Source: Flavobacteriales bacterium (GTDB taxonomy: Bacteria > Bacteroidota > Bacteroidia > Flavobacteriales_F > PHOS-HE28). Taken from it: a stretch of DNA of 64,000 nucleotides. Each line of letters begins with the position of its first letter. The first letter of the stretch is position 1. The position numbers were made by a program, and so were the translations under genes. The DNA lies in assembly GCA_016718655.1 (NCBI GenBank), contig JADKCV010000004.1:129618-193617 (forward strand). The letters are read 5' to 3'. The notes below the pieces were generated by a model. It did not search any database, was not told where the DNA came from, and saw only the letters and a program-made list of their open reading frames with translations. Positions 31,368 through 40,940 of this stretch are shown here, in pieces.

Positions 31368-32105
31368 TTAGAAGTTGGGTTTCAACATGTACTTGCTGTA
31401 GAACGCGTTGATCGCAGCCACCGCGTCCTCCGGTTTGTCCACCACGCTGATCAGGTCGAGGTCATCGGGGTTGATGTTCTTATGTTGGTCGCCCATGGTG
31501 GTCTTGATCCAATCCAATAGGCCCTGCCAATACGTGCTGCCTACCAGGATGATGGGGAATCGCCCGATCTTCTGCGTCTGGATCAGGGTCAATGCTTCGA
31601 AAAGTTCATCCAGTGTGCCGAAGCCACCGGGCAGCACGATGAAGCCCTGGCTGTATTTGATGAACATCACCTTACGTACGAAGAAGTAGTCGAAGTTGAT
31701 GCTCTTTTCCTTATCGATGAACGGATTGGGCTGTTGTTCGAATGGCAGGTCGATGTTGAGCCCCACACTGGTCCCACCGCCACGTTGGGCCCCTTTGTTG
31801 GCGGCCTCCATGATGCCAGGCCCACCACCGGTTATCACGCCGTAACCGTTCCCGGTCAGTTGGAACGCGATCTCCTCAGCGAGTTCATATTCAGGCGTTC
31901 CGGGTTTCGTACGTGCGCTACCGAAGACGCTCACACACGGACGGATGCGTTGCATGGCCTCGAAGCCAGCAACGAACTCGCTCATGATCTTGAAGATCGC
32001 CCAGCTGTCGTTGGCCTTCACTTCGCTCCATCCCCTGCGTTTGAAGGCCTTCTTGATCCGGCGTTCGCTCTCTTCGTGATGGACGCTGTTCTTTCGGGTG
32101 GTCAT
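31368..32105 (-). CDS. LOG family protein (TIGR00730-type Rossmann fold)
   Basis: 245 residues. The family signature GGGPGIMEAANKGA (residues ~93-106) and PGGFGTLDELFE (~158-169) are both present, as is FGSARTKPGTPEYE. Relatives hydrolyse nucleoside 5'-monophosphates to base and ribose phosphate (cytokinin-activating 'lonely guy' enzymes). The first ~45 residues form a basic, helical extension. It sits alone between uvrA and the SPOR-like genes on the same strand; no functional link is evident. Confidence 0.88.
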   Translation of the reverse strand: MTTRKNSVHHEESERRIKKAFKRRGWSEVKANDSWAIFKIMSEFVAGFEAMQRIRPCVSVFGSARTKPGTPEYELAEEIAFQLTGNGYGVITGGGPGIMEAANKGAQRGGGTSVGLNIDLPFEQQPNPFIDKEKSINFDYFFVRKVMFIKYSQGFIVLPGGFGTLDELFEALTLIQTQKIGRFPIILVGSTYWQGLLDWIKTTMGDQHKNINPDDLDLISVVDKPEDAVAAINAFYSKYMLKPNF

Positions 32106-32155
32106 GGTGAATGGTTGTGAGTAGGGTCACTTCCGGTAGTGCGAAAAGCCCTGAT

Positions 32156-35029
32156 TCAATTCAATTCTGCGCTTAGGAAGGGTACGGTATGCCCACGCCC
32201 CATGAGAACGATCTCCTCTGGGGTGCCGCGAGCGACGACCAGACCACCGCCGTTCCCTCCCTCGGGACCCATGTCGATGATGTGGTCGGCTACCTTGATG
32301 ATGTCCATGTTGTGCTCGATGACCAGGACCGTATTGCCCTGGTCAACGAGTTTGTCGAGCACGTTGATGAGTTGCTTCACATCGTCGAAATGCAGGCCGG
32401 TCGTAGGCTCATCCAGGATATAGAAGGTATTGCCCGTATCGCGCTTGCTGAGTTCGGCGGCAAGTTTGATACGCTGTGCTTCACCACCGCTCAGGGTGGT
32501 ACTGCTCTGGCCGAGGGTCACGTATCCCAGACCCACGTCGAGCAGGGTACGCAGCTTCACATGGATCTGGGGTACATCGGAGAAGTGCGCCGCTGCCTGC
32601 TCCACAGGCATCGCCAGTACATCTGCGATGCTCTTGCCCTTGAACCGGACCTCCAGTGTCTCCCGATCGTATCGTTTTCCCCTACAGGTCTCGCAAGGCA
32701 CGTTCACGTCCGGTAGGAAGTTCATTTCGATGGTGCGGACGCCAGCACCTTTGCAGGTCTCGCATCGTCCACCAGCCGTGTTGAAGCTGAACCGTCCGGC
32801 CTTGTACCCTCTGATCTTGGCGGAAGGCAACTGGGCATAGAGCTCGCGGATCTGGTCGAACACACCGGTATAAGTCGCAGGATTGCTACGCGGCGTGCGA
32901 CCGATCGGGCTCTGGTCCACTTCGATCACCTTGTCGATGTGCTGCAAGCCCTTGATGGACCGGTAGGGCAGTGGGTGTGTGTCGCTCCGGTAGAAGTGCT
33001 TGCTCATGATGGGATAGAGCGTATCCCCGATCAAGGTGCTCTTTCCACTACCACTGACGCCTGTCACACAGATGAACTTCCCGAGCGGTAGATCGACGTC
33101 CACATCCTTGAGGTTGTTGCCGTTAGCCCCTTGGAGGACGATCCGTTCGCCACTGCCCTTCCTGCGTTGCTTGGGAACGGGTATGGAGAGGTCCCCACGT
33201 AGGTACTGTGCAGTGGTGCTCGGGCCCTTCGCCAACTCGCGTGGATCACCTTCCGCCACGATTCGTCCACCATGTTCACCGGCACCGGGCCCGATATCGA
33301 TCAAGTGATCGGCGCTCAGCATCATCTCCTTGTCATGCTCCACCACCAGGACACTGTTACCGGCATCTCGCAGGTCGCGTAGACTGCCGATCAGCCGGCG
33401 GTCGTCCCGTGGGTGAAGTCCGATGCTCGGCTCATCCAGGATATATAGGACCCCCGTGAGTTGGCTGCCGATCTGCGTTGCCAGGCGGATGCGTTGCGCC
33501 TCACCGCCGCTCAATGTGCGGGCACTGCGGTCAAGGGTGAGGTACTCCAAGCCCACGTCGAGCAGGAACCTGCTGCGTCCGGTGATCTCCTTGACCACCT
33601 CGCGTGCGATGGTCGCTTGCTTCTCGTCGAGGTGTTCCATCAACCCGCTCATGAGCATATGCAGGTCGGAGATGCTGGCGCTGGATAGTTCGAAGATGTT
33701 CCGCCCGTTCAATCGGAAGTGGAGCGCATGGTTCTTCAGTCGAGCGCCCTTGCATTCCGGGCAAGTGACCATGTGGGTGAAATTGGCCGCCCACTTCTGA
33801 GCGCTCTTGGGACCTTCGTTGGACTGCTCCATCACGAAGGGGATGATCCCCTCGAATTGCACAGTGCGGTCGCTCAAGCCGACCGCACTGCTCACCCGTA
33901 GCGGTTCGTCCGATCCATTCAACAGCGTGGATAATACGCTGTCGTCCATATCGGTCATCGGAGTGTCGAGGTCATGGCCGACCTGGCTCAGGACGGCCTC
34001 CACCTGTTTGAATATCCACGTGTTCTTGTAACTGCCCAACGGGATCAACGCACCCTTGCGGATACTCTTTGTGCGATCGGGCACGATCTTATCCAATGCC
34101 ACCTCGGTCACCTGGCCCAGGCCGCTGCATCGTGGACAGGCACCGTAGGGGCTGTTGAAACTGAAAAGGTTGGGTTCCGGTTCCTCGTAGGCGATCCCAC
34201 TGGTGGGACACATCAAATTGCGGCTGAGGTACCGAGGCTGCCCACCTTTCACACCGACCACCATCAACGAACCCTTGCCATACTTCATGGCGGTCGCGCA
34301 GGTGTCCGTCAGGCGTTTCGCATTGCCATCGTTCACGTTCAGCCGGTCCACGACCAGTTCGATGTCATGCACTTTGTACCGGTCCAATCGCGGCCGCCCG
34401 GTGATGTCCACCACGGTCCCGTCCACCCGGGCGCGAAGGAAGCCCTGCCGGATGAGTTGTTCGAAGAGTTCCCGGTAATGGCCCTTCCGACCGCGTACCA
34501 ATGGAGCAAGGATGAGCACCTCCTCTCCGTCGTACTCCTTGCGTATCAGGTCCTGGACCTGCTTCTCGGTGTAGCGCACCATACGCTCACCGGTCACATA
34601 ACTGAATGCCTCTCCCACACGTGCGTAGAGGAGTCGCAGAAGGTCATAGATCTCGGTGATGGTCCCTACCGTGCTTCGTGGGTTGCGGCTGATCGTCTTC
34701 TGCTCGATGGCGATCACGGGGCTCAGACCGCTGATGAGGTCCACATCGGGTCGCTCGATACCGCCCAGGAACTGGCGGGCATAGGCATTGAAGGTCTCGA
34801 TGTAGCGTCGTTGTCCCTCTGCGTGTATGGTATCGAATGCCAAGGAGCTCTTACCACTCCCGCTCAGTCCGGTGATCACGACCAGTCGATCGCGCGGTAT
34901 CCGCACATCGATGTTCTTCAGGTTGTGCACCCGGGCACCAAGGACCTCGATGTACTCTGGCTCCGGGGCTTCCGTGGTGTCCGGGGGGGGAGGGGTGGGC
35001 CCAGTGATCGTTCTTGGGGTGCGTGCCAT
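32156..35029 (-). CDS. uvrA: UvrABC excinuclease subunit A
   Basis: 957 residues, full length. It recognises DNA damage in nucleotide excision repair as a dimeric ABC ATPase. Two Walker A motifs (GLSGSGKSS, GVSGSGKST), two ABC signatures (LSGGEAQRIRLA, LSGGEAQRIKLA) and the C-terminal zinc module (CETCKGAG ... CETCRGKRY) are visible. The first zinc module reads CPTSGIAY ... CPRCSGLG, with serine in place of one cysteine, a variation I recall in other Bacteroidota. It starts 5 bases after the stop of no gene; its upstream neighbour, the transglycosylase gene, ends at 35034, four bases away, so the two are probably co-transcribed. Confidence 0.97.
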   Translation of the reverse strand: MARTPRTITGPTPPPPDTTEAPEPEYIEVLGARVHNLKNIDVRIPRDRLVVITGLSGSGKSSLAFDTIHAEGQRRYIETFNAYARQFLGGIERPDVDLISGLSPVIAIEQKTISRNPRSTVGTITEIYDLLRLLYARVGEAFSYVTGERMVRYTEKQVQDLIRKEYDGEEVLILAPLVRGRKGHYRELFEQLIRQGFLRARVDGTVVDITGRPRLDRYKVHDIELVVDRLNVNDGNAKRLTDTCATAMKYGKGSLMVVGVKGGQPRYLSRNLMCPTSGIAYEEPEPNLFSFNSPYGACPRCSGLGQVTEVALDKIVPDRTKSIRKGALIPLGSYKNTWIFKQVEAVLSQVGHDLDTPMTDMDDSVLSTLLNGSDEPLRVSSAVGLSDRTVQFEGIIPFVMEQSNEGPKSAQKWAANFTHMVTCPECKGARLKNHALHFRLNGRNIFELSSASISDLHMLMSGLMEHLDEKQATIAREVVKEITGRSRFLLDVGLEYLTLDRSARTLSGGEAQRIRLATQIGSQLTGVLYILDEPSIGLHPRDDRRLIGSLRDLRDAGNSVLVVEHDKEMMLSADHLIDIGPGAGEHGGRIVAEGDPRELAKGPSTTAQYLRGDLSIPVPKQRRKGSGERIVLQGANGNNLKDVDVDLPLGKFICVTGVSGSGKSTLIGDTLYPIMSKHFYRSDTHPLPYRSIKGLQHIDKVIEVDQSPIGRTPRSNPATYTGVFDQIRELYAQLPSAKIRGYKAGRFSFNTAGGRCETCKGAGVRTIEMNFLPDVNVPCETCRGKRYDRETLEVRFKGKSIADVLAMPVEQAAAHFSDVPQIHVKLRTLLDVGLGYVTLGQSSTTLSGGEAQRIKLAAELSKRDTGNTFYILDEPTTGLHFDDVKQLINVLDKLVDQGNTVLVIEHNMDIIKVADHIIDMGPEGGNGGGLVVARGTPEEIVLMGRGHTVPFLSAELN

Positions 35030-35033
35030 GTTC

Positions 35034-36008
35034 CTATCGATCGCTCAACTGCATGGCATCGAAGTCCTCCGCAGGAAGGAGTATGGTATAGGTCTTACCT
35101 GTCTTGTTCTCCAACCGGTTCGAGCGAAGCCAGGGATTCAGGAGTTTCAACATGCGGTAATCGGTACCCTCGCTGCGCGCGAACATGGCCAGGTCCGGTA
35201 TCGCAGCGGACACGGTGGTAGCGCGGGTGCGGTAGGGAGCGTACAGATCGCGCGCCCGAAGGTGGAATCCATACCGTTCCGGTTCGCGCATGATCTCCTT
35301 CATGGCCAGTATCCGGAACACGTATCGGGAGGTCTCTTCGGGCAATTGCAGGTCGAAGTAGTGCTCGGTCCCCTGGCGGTCCAGTTGTTTGCTCACCCCC
35401 CCGGGCCCCAGGTTGTATGCCGCTGCGGCCAGCGCCCAGTCCTGGTTCTTTGCGTACGCCTCCTTCAGGTACCTACAAGCGGCCACGGTGCTCTTCTCCA
35501 TGTGGTACCGCTCGTCCACCTCGTCGTTCACCTCCAGCCCATAGGCCTGAGCAGTGGTCTTCATGAATTGCCAAGGCCCCGCAGCACCTGCGGGCGATAC
35601 CACATTGGCGAAGCCGCTCTCGATGACCGGAATGTACTTGAGGTCATCGGGTACACCTTCACGTTCAAGCACCTGGCTGATGATGGGGAACCATCGGTTG
35701 GCGCGTTTATGGGCCAGCAAGGTGTTGCTCTGCCAGTAGGTGTTCACAAGCAGTTCCCGGTCCAGACGCTCGCGGACATCCAAGCGGTCCATGGGTACCG
35801 CGGCACCGCAGAAGCTCATTTGCGCGGGCAACGTCAGTGAAAAGACCTTGTAGCCATCGTTGAAATGGCGCTGGTGGTCCAGGTCGCTGTGGGCATCGCT
35901 GGTCGAGTACGAGAACAGGTGAACGCCAAGGCCACCTGCCATGAGCAGAAGGGTCCAAAGACCAACGCGGCCCAAGGTGGGCAGAATGGAGGAGCGCTTC
36001 GTTCGCAT
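35034..36008 (-). CDS. Lytic murein transglycosylase (SLT, MltD-like)
   Basis: 324 residues from the ATG at 36008, which directly precedes a basic stretch and membrane segment (~12-30). The SLT catalytic domain (~100-230) has the glutamate in IPVIESGFANVVSPAGAAG, followed by PWQFM and AAAAYNLGPGG, as in MltD. The C-terminus (TDYRMLKLLNPWLRSNRL ... YTILLPAED) resembles a single LysM-type or MltD tail. It cleaves peptidoglycan strands in the periplasm. Placement between the polysaccharide locus and uvrA, with gaps of five bases or fewer, suggests co-transcription with both sides. Confidence 0.88.
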   Translation of the reverse strand: MRTKRSSILPTLGRVGLWTLLLMAGGLGVHLFSYSTSDAHSDLDHQRHFNDGYKVFSLTLPAQMSFCGAAVPMDRLDVRERLDRELLVNTYWQSNTLLAHKRANRWFPIISQVLEREGVPDDLKYIPVIESGFANVVSPAGAAGPWQFMKTTAQAYGLEVNDEVDERYHMEKSTVAACRYLKEAYAKNQDWALAAAAYNLGPGGVSKQLDRQGTEHYFDLQLPEETSRYVFRILAMKEIMREPERYGFHLRARDLYAPYRTRATTVSAAIPDLAMFARSEGTDYRMLKLLNPWLRSNRLENKTGKTYTILLPAEDFDAMQLSDR

Positions 36009-36012
36009 GGGA

Positions 36013-37086
36013 CTATGGTCTGGTGCGTTTGGTGAGCACGAAAAGCGTGCTGAAAAGCACGAGTGCGTATGCAACGAAGATCAGGGTATGGATGTTCTCC
36101 CAGACAGGGATGTACCTGAAACTAACGAACACCAGGAACAGGTTGAGCAAGGAGAGTGCCACGAACGTGAGCGCCACTTGGGCATCGGTGAGCCCAGCGT
36201 AGCTCAGGTGGTGGGTGGTATGGTCCCGCCCACCCACGAAAGGTGATGTACCGCGCAGGATGCGGTTGATGGAAACGATCGTGGTATCGGCTATGGGCAA
36301 TAGGAACACGATGAGCGTTGTCACCGCTTGACGGGCCGGCTCCCAAGCACCCTCAGGGGAGGGGGTGTTCCAGAAGAATCGAATACCCACGAAGGCCAGG
36401 AACACGCCCAGGAACTGACTGCCGGTATCCCCCATGTACATGCGGGAAGGGTTCCAGTTGAAGAACAGGAAGCCGAACAAGGAGGCCATCACCCCGATCA
36501 TGAGCACGGAGAATACCGGGTCCATGGGCCCGATGACGATCAGGGCGATGAGGCCGGCACCGAGGATGCCGATGCTGACCGCGGTCGTGATGCCATCCAT
36601 GTTGTCCAGCATGTTGATGGAGTTCATCATCCCCACCACCCAGAAGAGCGTGATCGCCACATTGGCCCCGGACGATGCGAATACTTCGATCCGCGTGCCT
36701 GAGGCTATGAGGATGCCACCACAAGCCAACTGTACCATGAACTTCAGCAGCGGTTTGGTATTGTAAGCATCATCAGCGAGGCCCATCAGGAACCCGAGGG
36801 AAGTGGCTGCCAAGAGACCGAACAGGTCAGGCCTCAAGGTGCTTTGCACCTGCCCCGGGAAGATCACTCCATGAAGCGTGAAACTGGCCAGGAACAGGAT
36901 GTAGAAGCCGATGCCACCGAATGCCGGTTTGGAGGTGCTGCTCCAACGAACGAGCATATGGTCGGACTCACGTATGCCCAAGGTCCTGGCGAAACGCATG
37001 AACAAGGAGTTCACCAGGATACTGAATACCAGCGATGTGAAGAAAAGGCCTGAGTAGATGAGGAAGAGTTGGGTTGGACTGTACAT
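36013..37086 (-). CDS. WecA/TagO-like undecaprenyl-phosphate sugar-phosphate transferase
   Basis: 357 residues with about ten transmembrane helices. The GT4-superfamily (MraY/WecA) motifs are complete: GLADDAYNTKPLLKF, NMLDNMDGITT, MYMGDTGSQFLG and a cytoplasmic histidine motif RDHTTHHLS. Such enzymes place the first sugar phosphate on undecaprenyl phosphate to start polysaccharide or O-antigen assembly. The lack of MraY-specific neighbours and its place in the exopolysaccharide locus favour a WecA-type initiator. It lies 15 bases from rfbC and four bases from the transglycosylase gene. Confidence 0.9.
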   Translation of the reverse strand: MYSPTQLFLIYSGLFFTSLVFSILVNSLFMRFARTLGIRESDHMLVRWSSTSKPAFGGIGFYILFLASFTLHGVIFPGQVQSTLRPDLFGLLAATSLGFLMGLADDAYNTKPLLKFMVQLACGGILIASGTRIEVFASSGANVAITLFWVVGMMNSINMLDNMDGITTAVSIGILGAGLIALIVIGPMDPVFSVLMIGVMASLFGFLFFNWNPSRMYMGDTGSQFLGVFLAFVGIRFFWNTPSPEGAWEPARQAVTTLIVFLLPIADTTIVSINRILRGTSPFVGGRDHTTHHLSYAGLTDAQVALTFVALSLLNLFLVFVSFRYIPVWENIHTLIFVAYALVLFSTLFVLTKRTRP

Positions 37087-37101
37087 CGCACACGGCGAGT
37101 T

Positions 37102-37653
37102 TTACCTGGATGGCCAAGGTTCCTGTGATCCGAATGCGGCACCAACTTCGTCCTTGGCGCTCACCAAGGGAGCGGCGATCCCCCAGTCGATGTTCAGCGC
37201 GGGGTCGTTCCATCGGATGCATCGTTCGGTGGAGGGGTCGTACAGCGCTGTGCATTTGTACACGAACACGGTCCCTTCCTCCAACGCGACGAACCCGTGG
37301 GCGAAGCCTGGCGGTATCCAGAGCATATCCTTGTGCACATCGTCCAGCACGACCTTGTAGTGTTGGCCATAGGTAGGTGCGTCAGGGCGGATGTCCACAC
37401 ACACATCGAGTACGCTACCCTTCACCACGTGCACGAGTTTGCCTTGTGCTGATGGGGGGAGTTGGTAATGCAGTCCGCGAAGCACACCTGCTTTGGACGT
37501 GCTCTCATTGTCCTGAACGAAGTATAGCGGGCCTCCTACCAGCTCATTGAATCGACGCTGGTCGTAGGTCACCACGAATTGTCCACGCTCATCGTGGTGG
37601 ATGCGCGGCCTGAGTTGCACCAATCCGGGAAGTGGGGTGTTGGTGATGGTCAT
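37102..37653 (-). CDS. rfbC: dTDP-4-dehydrorhamnose 3,5-epimerase
   Basis: 183 residues, the usual family size. The catalytic histidine is in VLRGLHYQ, the tyrosine in CTALYDP, and the conserved GKLVHVVKGSVLDVCVDIR and PPGFAHGF segments are present. It is the epimerase step in dTDP-L-rhamnose synthesis. No rfbA, rfbB or rfbD lies in the window, so the pathway is completed elsewhere. Its ATG overlaps the upstream kinase stop (TGATG at 37651-37655), a sign of coupling. Confidence 0.93.
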   Translation of the reverse strand: MTITNTPLPGLVQLRPRIHHDERGQFVVTYDQRRFNELVGGPLYFVQDNESTSKAGVLRGLHYQLPPSAQGKLVHVVKGSVLDVCVDIRPDAPTYGQHYKVVLDDVHKDMLWIPPGFAHGFVALEEGTVFVYKCTALYDPSTERCIRWNDPALNIDWGIAAPLVSAKDEVGAAFGSQEPWPSR

Positions 37654-40115
37654 CAGGAACGGCCCAATAGCCAGCTAAGCATTCCTTTCTTGCGTTCGGC
37701 GCCACGATCCTCATAGTAGCCACCCGAATAGCCTTGGCCATAGCCGTATCCATAGCCATAGCCATACCCGTAACCATAGTTGTAACCGTATTTGTTACGG
37801 TCGATATCCACTCCGTTCAGGATCGCGCTCAACCGGGTGATGCTGTTCTCGTTGATCAAGCGGTCCACGTTCTGAACGAATTGCTTCTTGCTATAGTCGG
37901 AACGGAAGATGTAGATCGGATAGTCCGCCAATTGGATCATGGGTATGCCGTCCGTCACGAGCCCCACGGGGGGATTGTCGATCAGGACCACGTCGTAGGA
38001 GGTGCGCAACTCATTGATCACTTTGACCATGCGCGGGTCGATGATAAGCTCTGACGGGTTTGGCGGTATGGGTCCAGCGGTGATGAAGTCGAGTCCAGGC
38101 AGTGTGCTCTGCTGGATACAATCGGCAATGGCATCCTTGCCAATGAGGACGGTGCTCATGCCCTTCACGTTCTCCACGCCGAAGCCCAGGTGGATCTTCG
38201 GCTTGCGCATGTCCAGGTCCAGGATGATCACGCGTTTACCACCAAAGGAGATGATGCCACCGAGGTTGATGGCCACGAAGGTCTTCCCCTCGCCGGAGAT
38301 GGTACTGGTCACAGCGATGGTCTTGGGACCCGGTGAGTTGTCGATGAACTGCAAGTTCGTTCGGATGCTGCGGAACGACTCGGCGATCAGCGATTTCGGG
38401 TTCTTGTCAATGAGCAACTGGGAGATCGGGATGTCCTTCTTGTACTTGGGTATCATGCCAAGTATCCCGATACTGGCGTTCGATTGCTTGGCGATGTCGT
38501 GCAGCGAGGTGATGTTGTCGTGCAGGATGTACCTCACCAGGATGATGATCATGCTGAGGATAAGGCCTGCCAATAGGTAGGAGAGGATGACAACGTTCCG
38601 CTGTGGGTAGAGCGGGGCCTGAGGTTGGGCCGCATCCTCCAGGATCTGGTTCTCCGGCACGAAACCCGCTTTGCTGATCCGATACTCCACATCCTTCTCC
38701 AGCAGTTGGGTGTAATACTTCTCATTGATGTTGAACAGGCGTTCGATGCGGGCATAGCGCAGCTCCTTCTCGGGCAATGCCAGGAACTTCCTGTCGATCT
38801 CCGAAAGGGTGGTCAGCAACTCCTTTTTTCGGACCAGTGCGCGGTCGCGTATGGAGGTGATGCTGGCCAGGATGAGCTGTTTCTGCAGATCGATCTGGTA
38901 TTCGAGCGAGCGGACCGATTGATGCTCCCGCGTAGCGTCCAAGTAGATCGCATCGCGCTCGCGAAGCAGGTCCTCCATGGTGCGGATCATACTGGCCAAG
39001 GTCTGCTGGTACTCCGTACCTACGAGCAGAGGCATCAGATCATACACGGAGATCTCCGGCAGGGGGCGGTCGGTGGCGCGCTGGATCTCCGTGAGCAGGG
39101 CGATATCCTGTTCGATCTTCACGAGCTCGTTCTCATACAATTCGCTCTGTTCGATGTACATGGGCGTCAGCTGGCCTAGCCCGGTCACCTTGTTATCCAC
39201 TTTGAATTGCTGGAGCTCGTATTCCGAACCCCTGAGCTGCTCGAACACGGTGTCCTTTTGTGCTCGGATGAACCGGATGATGTTCGCAGCGCTCTCCGTC
39301 TTACGCTCCACGTCATAATCGATGAAGGTCTCCGCCATGGCCTGTGCAAGATCACGGGCGAGGTAGGGGTTCTCATCCATACAGCTGATCTCCACGGTCT
39401 GTGCGTTGTTGTCCGCTATCCGCACCTGTATCTGCGAGAGGTATTGGTTGATCAGCGCCTTGCGGGAGTTGATCTTGAAATACAAGGACCGTTCATCACC
39501 ATCGTTCTGGCTCACATGGTTCTCGGAGACCTCCAGGATGCAGCTCAGGTCAGGTGTGCGGATGATCTCCATGGCGGCGAAAGAGAACTCCTGCACCTTG
39601 CCACCGACCGTGTAACTGAGGGTTACGCGTGTGGGGTTGGACAGATCCACGGCGATGGGAATATCGCGCACGCGATCATTGTACACGGAGATCTCCTTGA
39701 TCTTGAAGAAGGACCGGGTGTAGTATTCCTCGGTGAGGATCTGCCCGCGGTTGAAGTAGCTCACGTCAAGGTCCAACCGATCCAGTGCCTTTCCCACGAA
39801 GAATGGTGACCGCATCAACTCCACATCCGCCTGCAGGTTCTTGTCCTCCACGAAGGTCTCCACGTTGAGGATCTGTTGCGCGGTGTTGCTCTCGCGCAGC
39901 TGCAGGATGGACCTCGTGCTGTAGGTGGGGGCTGTATACCTCAGGTAGATGAACGCACTGGCCAAGGCCAGTAGCATCACCAGGATGATCCACAGGAGGC
40001 TACGACGAACGATATGGATGAACAGGCCGAGCTCGAACTCATTGCTGAAGTTCGTGATCCGTTCCTTGTAGCTCTGGAAATTGAGGCTACGTTGCCCAGC
40101 TTCATCCTGTATCAT
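37653..40115 (-). CDS. Wzc-like polysaccharide co-polymerase and tyrosine autokinase
   Basis: 820 residues. The N-terminal Wzz domain has a transmembrane helix at ~36-56, a long coiled-coil periplasmic region (~200-470) and a second helix at ~508-528. The BY-kinase domain (~580-780) has Walker A STISGEGKTFVAINL, Walker A' LDLDMRKPK and Walker B DVVLIDNPP. The C-terminus is a tyrosine cluster made of GY repeats (NKYGYNYGYGYGYGYGYGYG), the autophosphorylation site in this family. It controls chain length and export of capsule or exopolysaccharide together with the Wza-like protein encoded just upstream. Confidence 0.93.
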   Translation of the reverse strand: MIQDEAGQRSLNFQSYKERITNFSNEFELGLFIHIVRRSLLWIILVMLLALASAFIYLRYTAPTYSTRSILQLRESNTAQQILNVETFVEDKNLQADVELMRSPFFVGKALDRLDLDVSYFNRGQILTEEYYTRSFFKIKEISVYNDRVRDIPIAVDLSNPTRVTLSYTVGGKVQEFSFAAMEIIRTPDLSCILEVSENHVSQNDGDERSLYFKINSRKALINQYLSQIQVRIADNNAQTVEISCMDENPYLARDLAQAMAETFIDYDVERKTESAANIIRFIRAQKDTVFEQLRGSEYELQQFKVDNKVTGLGQLTPMYIEQSELYENELVKIEQDIALLTEIQRATDRPLPEISVYDLMPLLVGTEYQQTLASMIRTMEDLLRERDAIYLDATREHQSVRSLEYQIDLQKQLILASITSIRDRALVRKKELLTTLSEIDRKFLALPEKELRYARIERLFNINEKYYTQLLEKDVEYRISKAGFVPENQILEDAAQPQAPLYPQRNVVILSYLLAGLILSMIIILVRYILHDNITSLHDIAKQSNASIGILGMIPKYKKDIPISQLLIDKNPKSLIAESFRSIRTNLQFIDNSPGPKTIAVTSTISGEGKTFVAINLGGIISFGGKRVIILDLDMRKPKIHLGFGVENVKGMSTVLIGKDAIADCIQQSTLPGLDFITAGPIPPNPSELIIDPRMVKVINELRTSYDVVLIDNPPVGLVTDGIPMIQLADYPIYIFRSDYSKKQFVQNVDRLINENSITRLSAILNGVDIDRNKYGYNYGYGYGYGYGYGYGQGYSGGYYEDRGAERKKGMLSWLLGRS

Positions 40116-40130
40116 CGACCGGAGTGGATC

Positions 40131-40904
40131 TTATTGGAAACCGCGTACGATGCCTATGACCAGTACCACACTGGTCAGCAGGGTGATGATCGGGGTGAGG
40201 TCCTGAAGGAACTCGCGGGCAAGGTCCGGATTGGGTTCCACGTAGATCACGTCATCGCCCTGCATCACCACATCGGCATACTTCAAGCCTTCGATGGTGC
40301 TGAGGTCGAACTGGTGTACCAGGCGTTTGCCATCGGGGCCATGTCGGAAGAGTTTCACCCTGCTCGCATTGCCGCGCTTGGCCAATCCACCTGCCGTGGC
40401 CAGCACCTCCAGGAGCGTGGTGTTGCTGTTCTCCAAGGGGATCACCTTGGCATCGCCACCGCCACCCGGGAATACCACCACGCGCCGGTTGGACACGATC
40501 AGTTGAACGAATGGCCGGTTATAGAACCGCGTGTATTGCTCCTCCAGCATCAATTCCGCCTCTCGCACGGTCAAGCCCTTCAATTTCACACGGCCCAGCA
40601 GTGGCAGTTTGGCCATGCCGTCGAATTCGATGAAGTACTGGAATGCGGCCCGGTTCATCAACTGCACTTCACGCGCAGCCCCTTCACTGATGAGGTCGAT
40701 GATCTTGAACCCGTCGTTGGCGAACAACCGGAACTGGAACACGTCATTGGCTTGCAGCTTCAACTGGTCCGACGCCGAATCCTGGAAGGTGTCGAACGCA
40801 TGGTCGGTGGGGGTCTTGAACATGATGTCCCGGTTGATCGTGCAACCGGTCAGGACCACCGCTCCAAGGACCAGGGGTATGCCAACGCGCTTCAGGTAGT
40901 TCAT
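40131..40904 (-). CDS. Wza-like polysaccharide export lipoprotein
   Basis: 257 residues. A lipoprotein signal (VVLTGCTIN) is followed by the Poly_export domain (~50-135, KLQANDVFQFRLFANDG ... LPLLGRVKLKGLTVREAE) and an SLBB domain (~150-225). A hydrophobic helix at ~235-253 (LTSVVLVIGIVRGF) would form the outer-membrane segment, unusual in being so near the C-terminus but standard for Bacteroidota homologues. It is the outer-membrane channel for the polymer handled by the Wzc-like kinase, whose gene follows 15 bases later. Confidence 0.9.
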   Translation of the reverse strand: MNYLKRVGIPLVLGAVVLTGCTINRDIMFKTPTDHAFDTFQDSASDQLKLQANDVFQFRLFANDGFKIIDLISEGAAREVQLMNRAAFQYFIEFDGMAKLPLLGRVKLKGLTVREAELMLEEQYTRFYNRPFVQLIVSNRRVVVFPGGGGDAKVIPLENSNTTLLEVLATAGGLAKRGNASRVKLFRHGPDGKRLVHQFDLSTIEGLKYADVVMQGDDVIYVEPNPDLAREFLQDLTPIITLLTSVVLVIGIVRGFQ

Positions 40905-40940
40905 ATCCCGGCAAAAGTAACGTTCCGCACCGGTGCGATC

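Noticed and set aside
32156..35029. Missing cysteine in the first zinc module of UvrA
   Set aside because: CPTS in place of CPxC looked like damage, but I recall the same variation in other Bacteroidota UvrA, and all ATPase motifs are intact.
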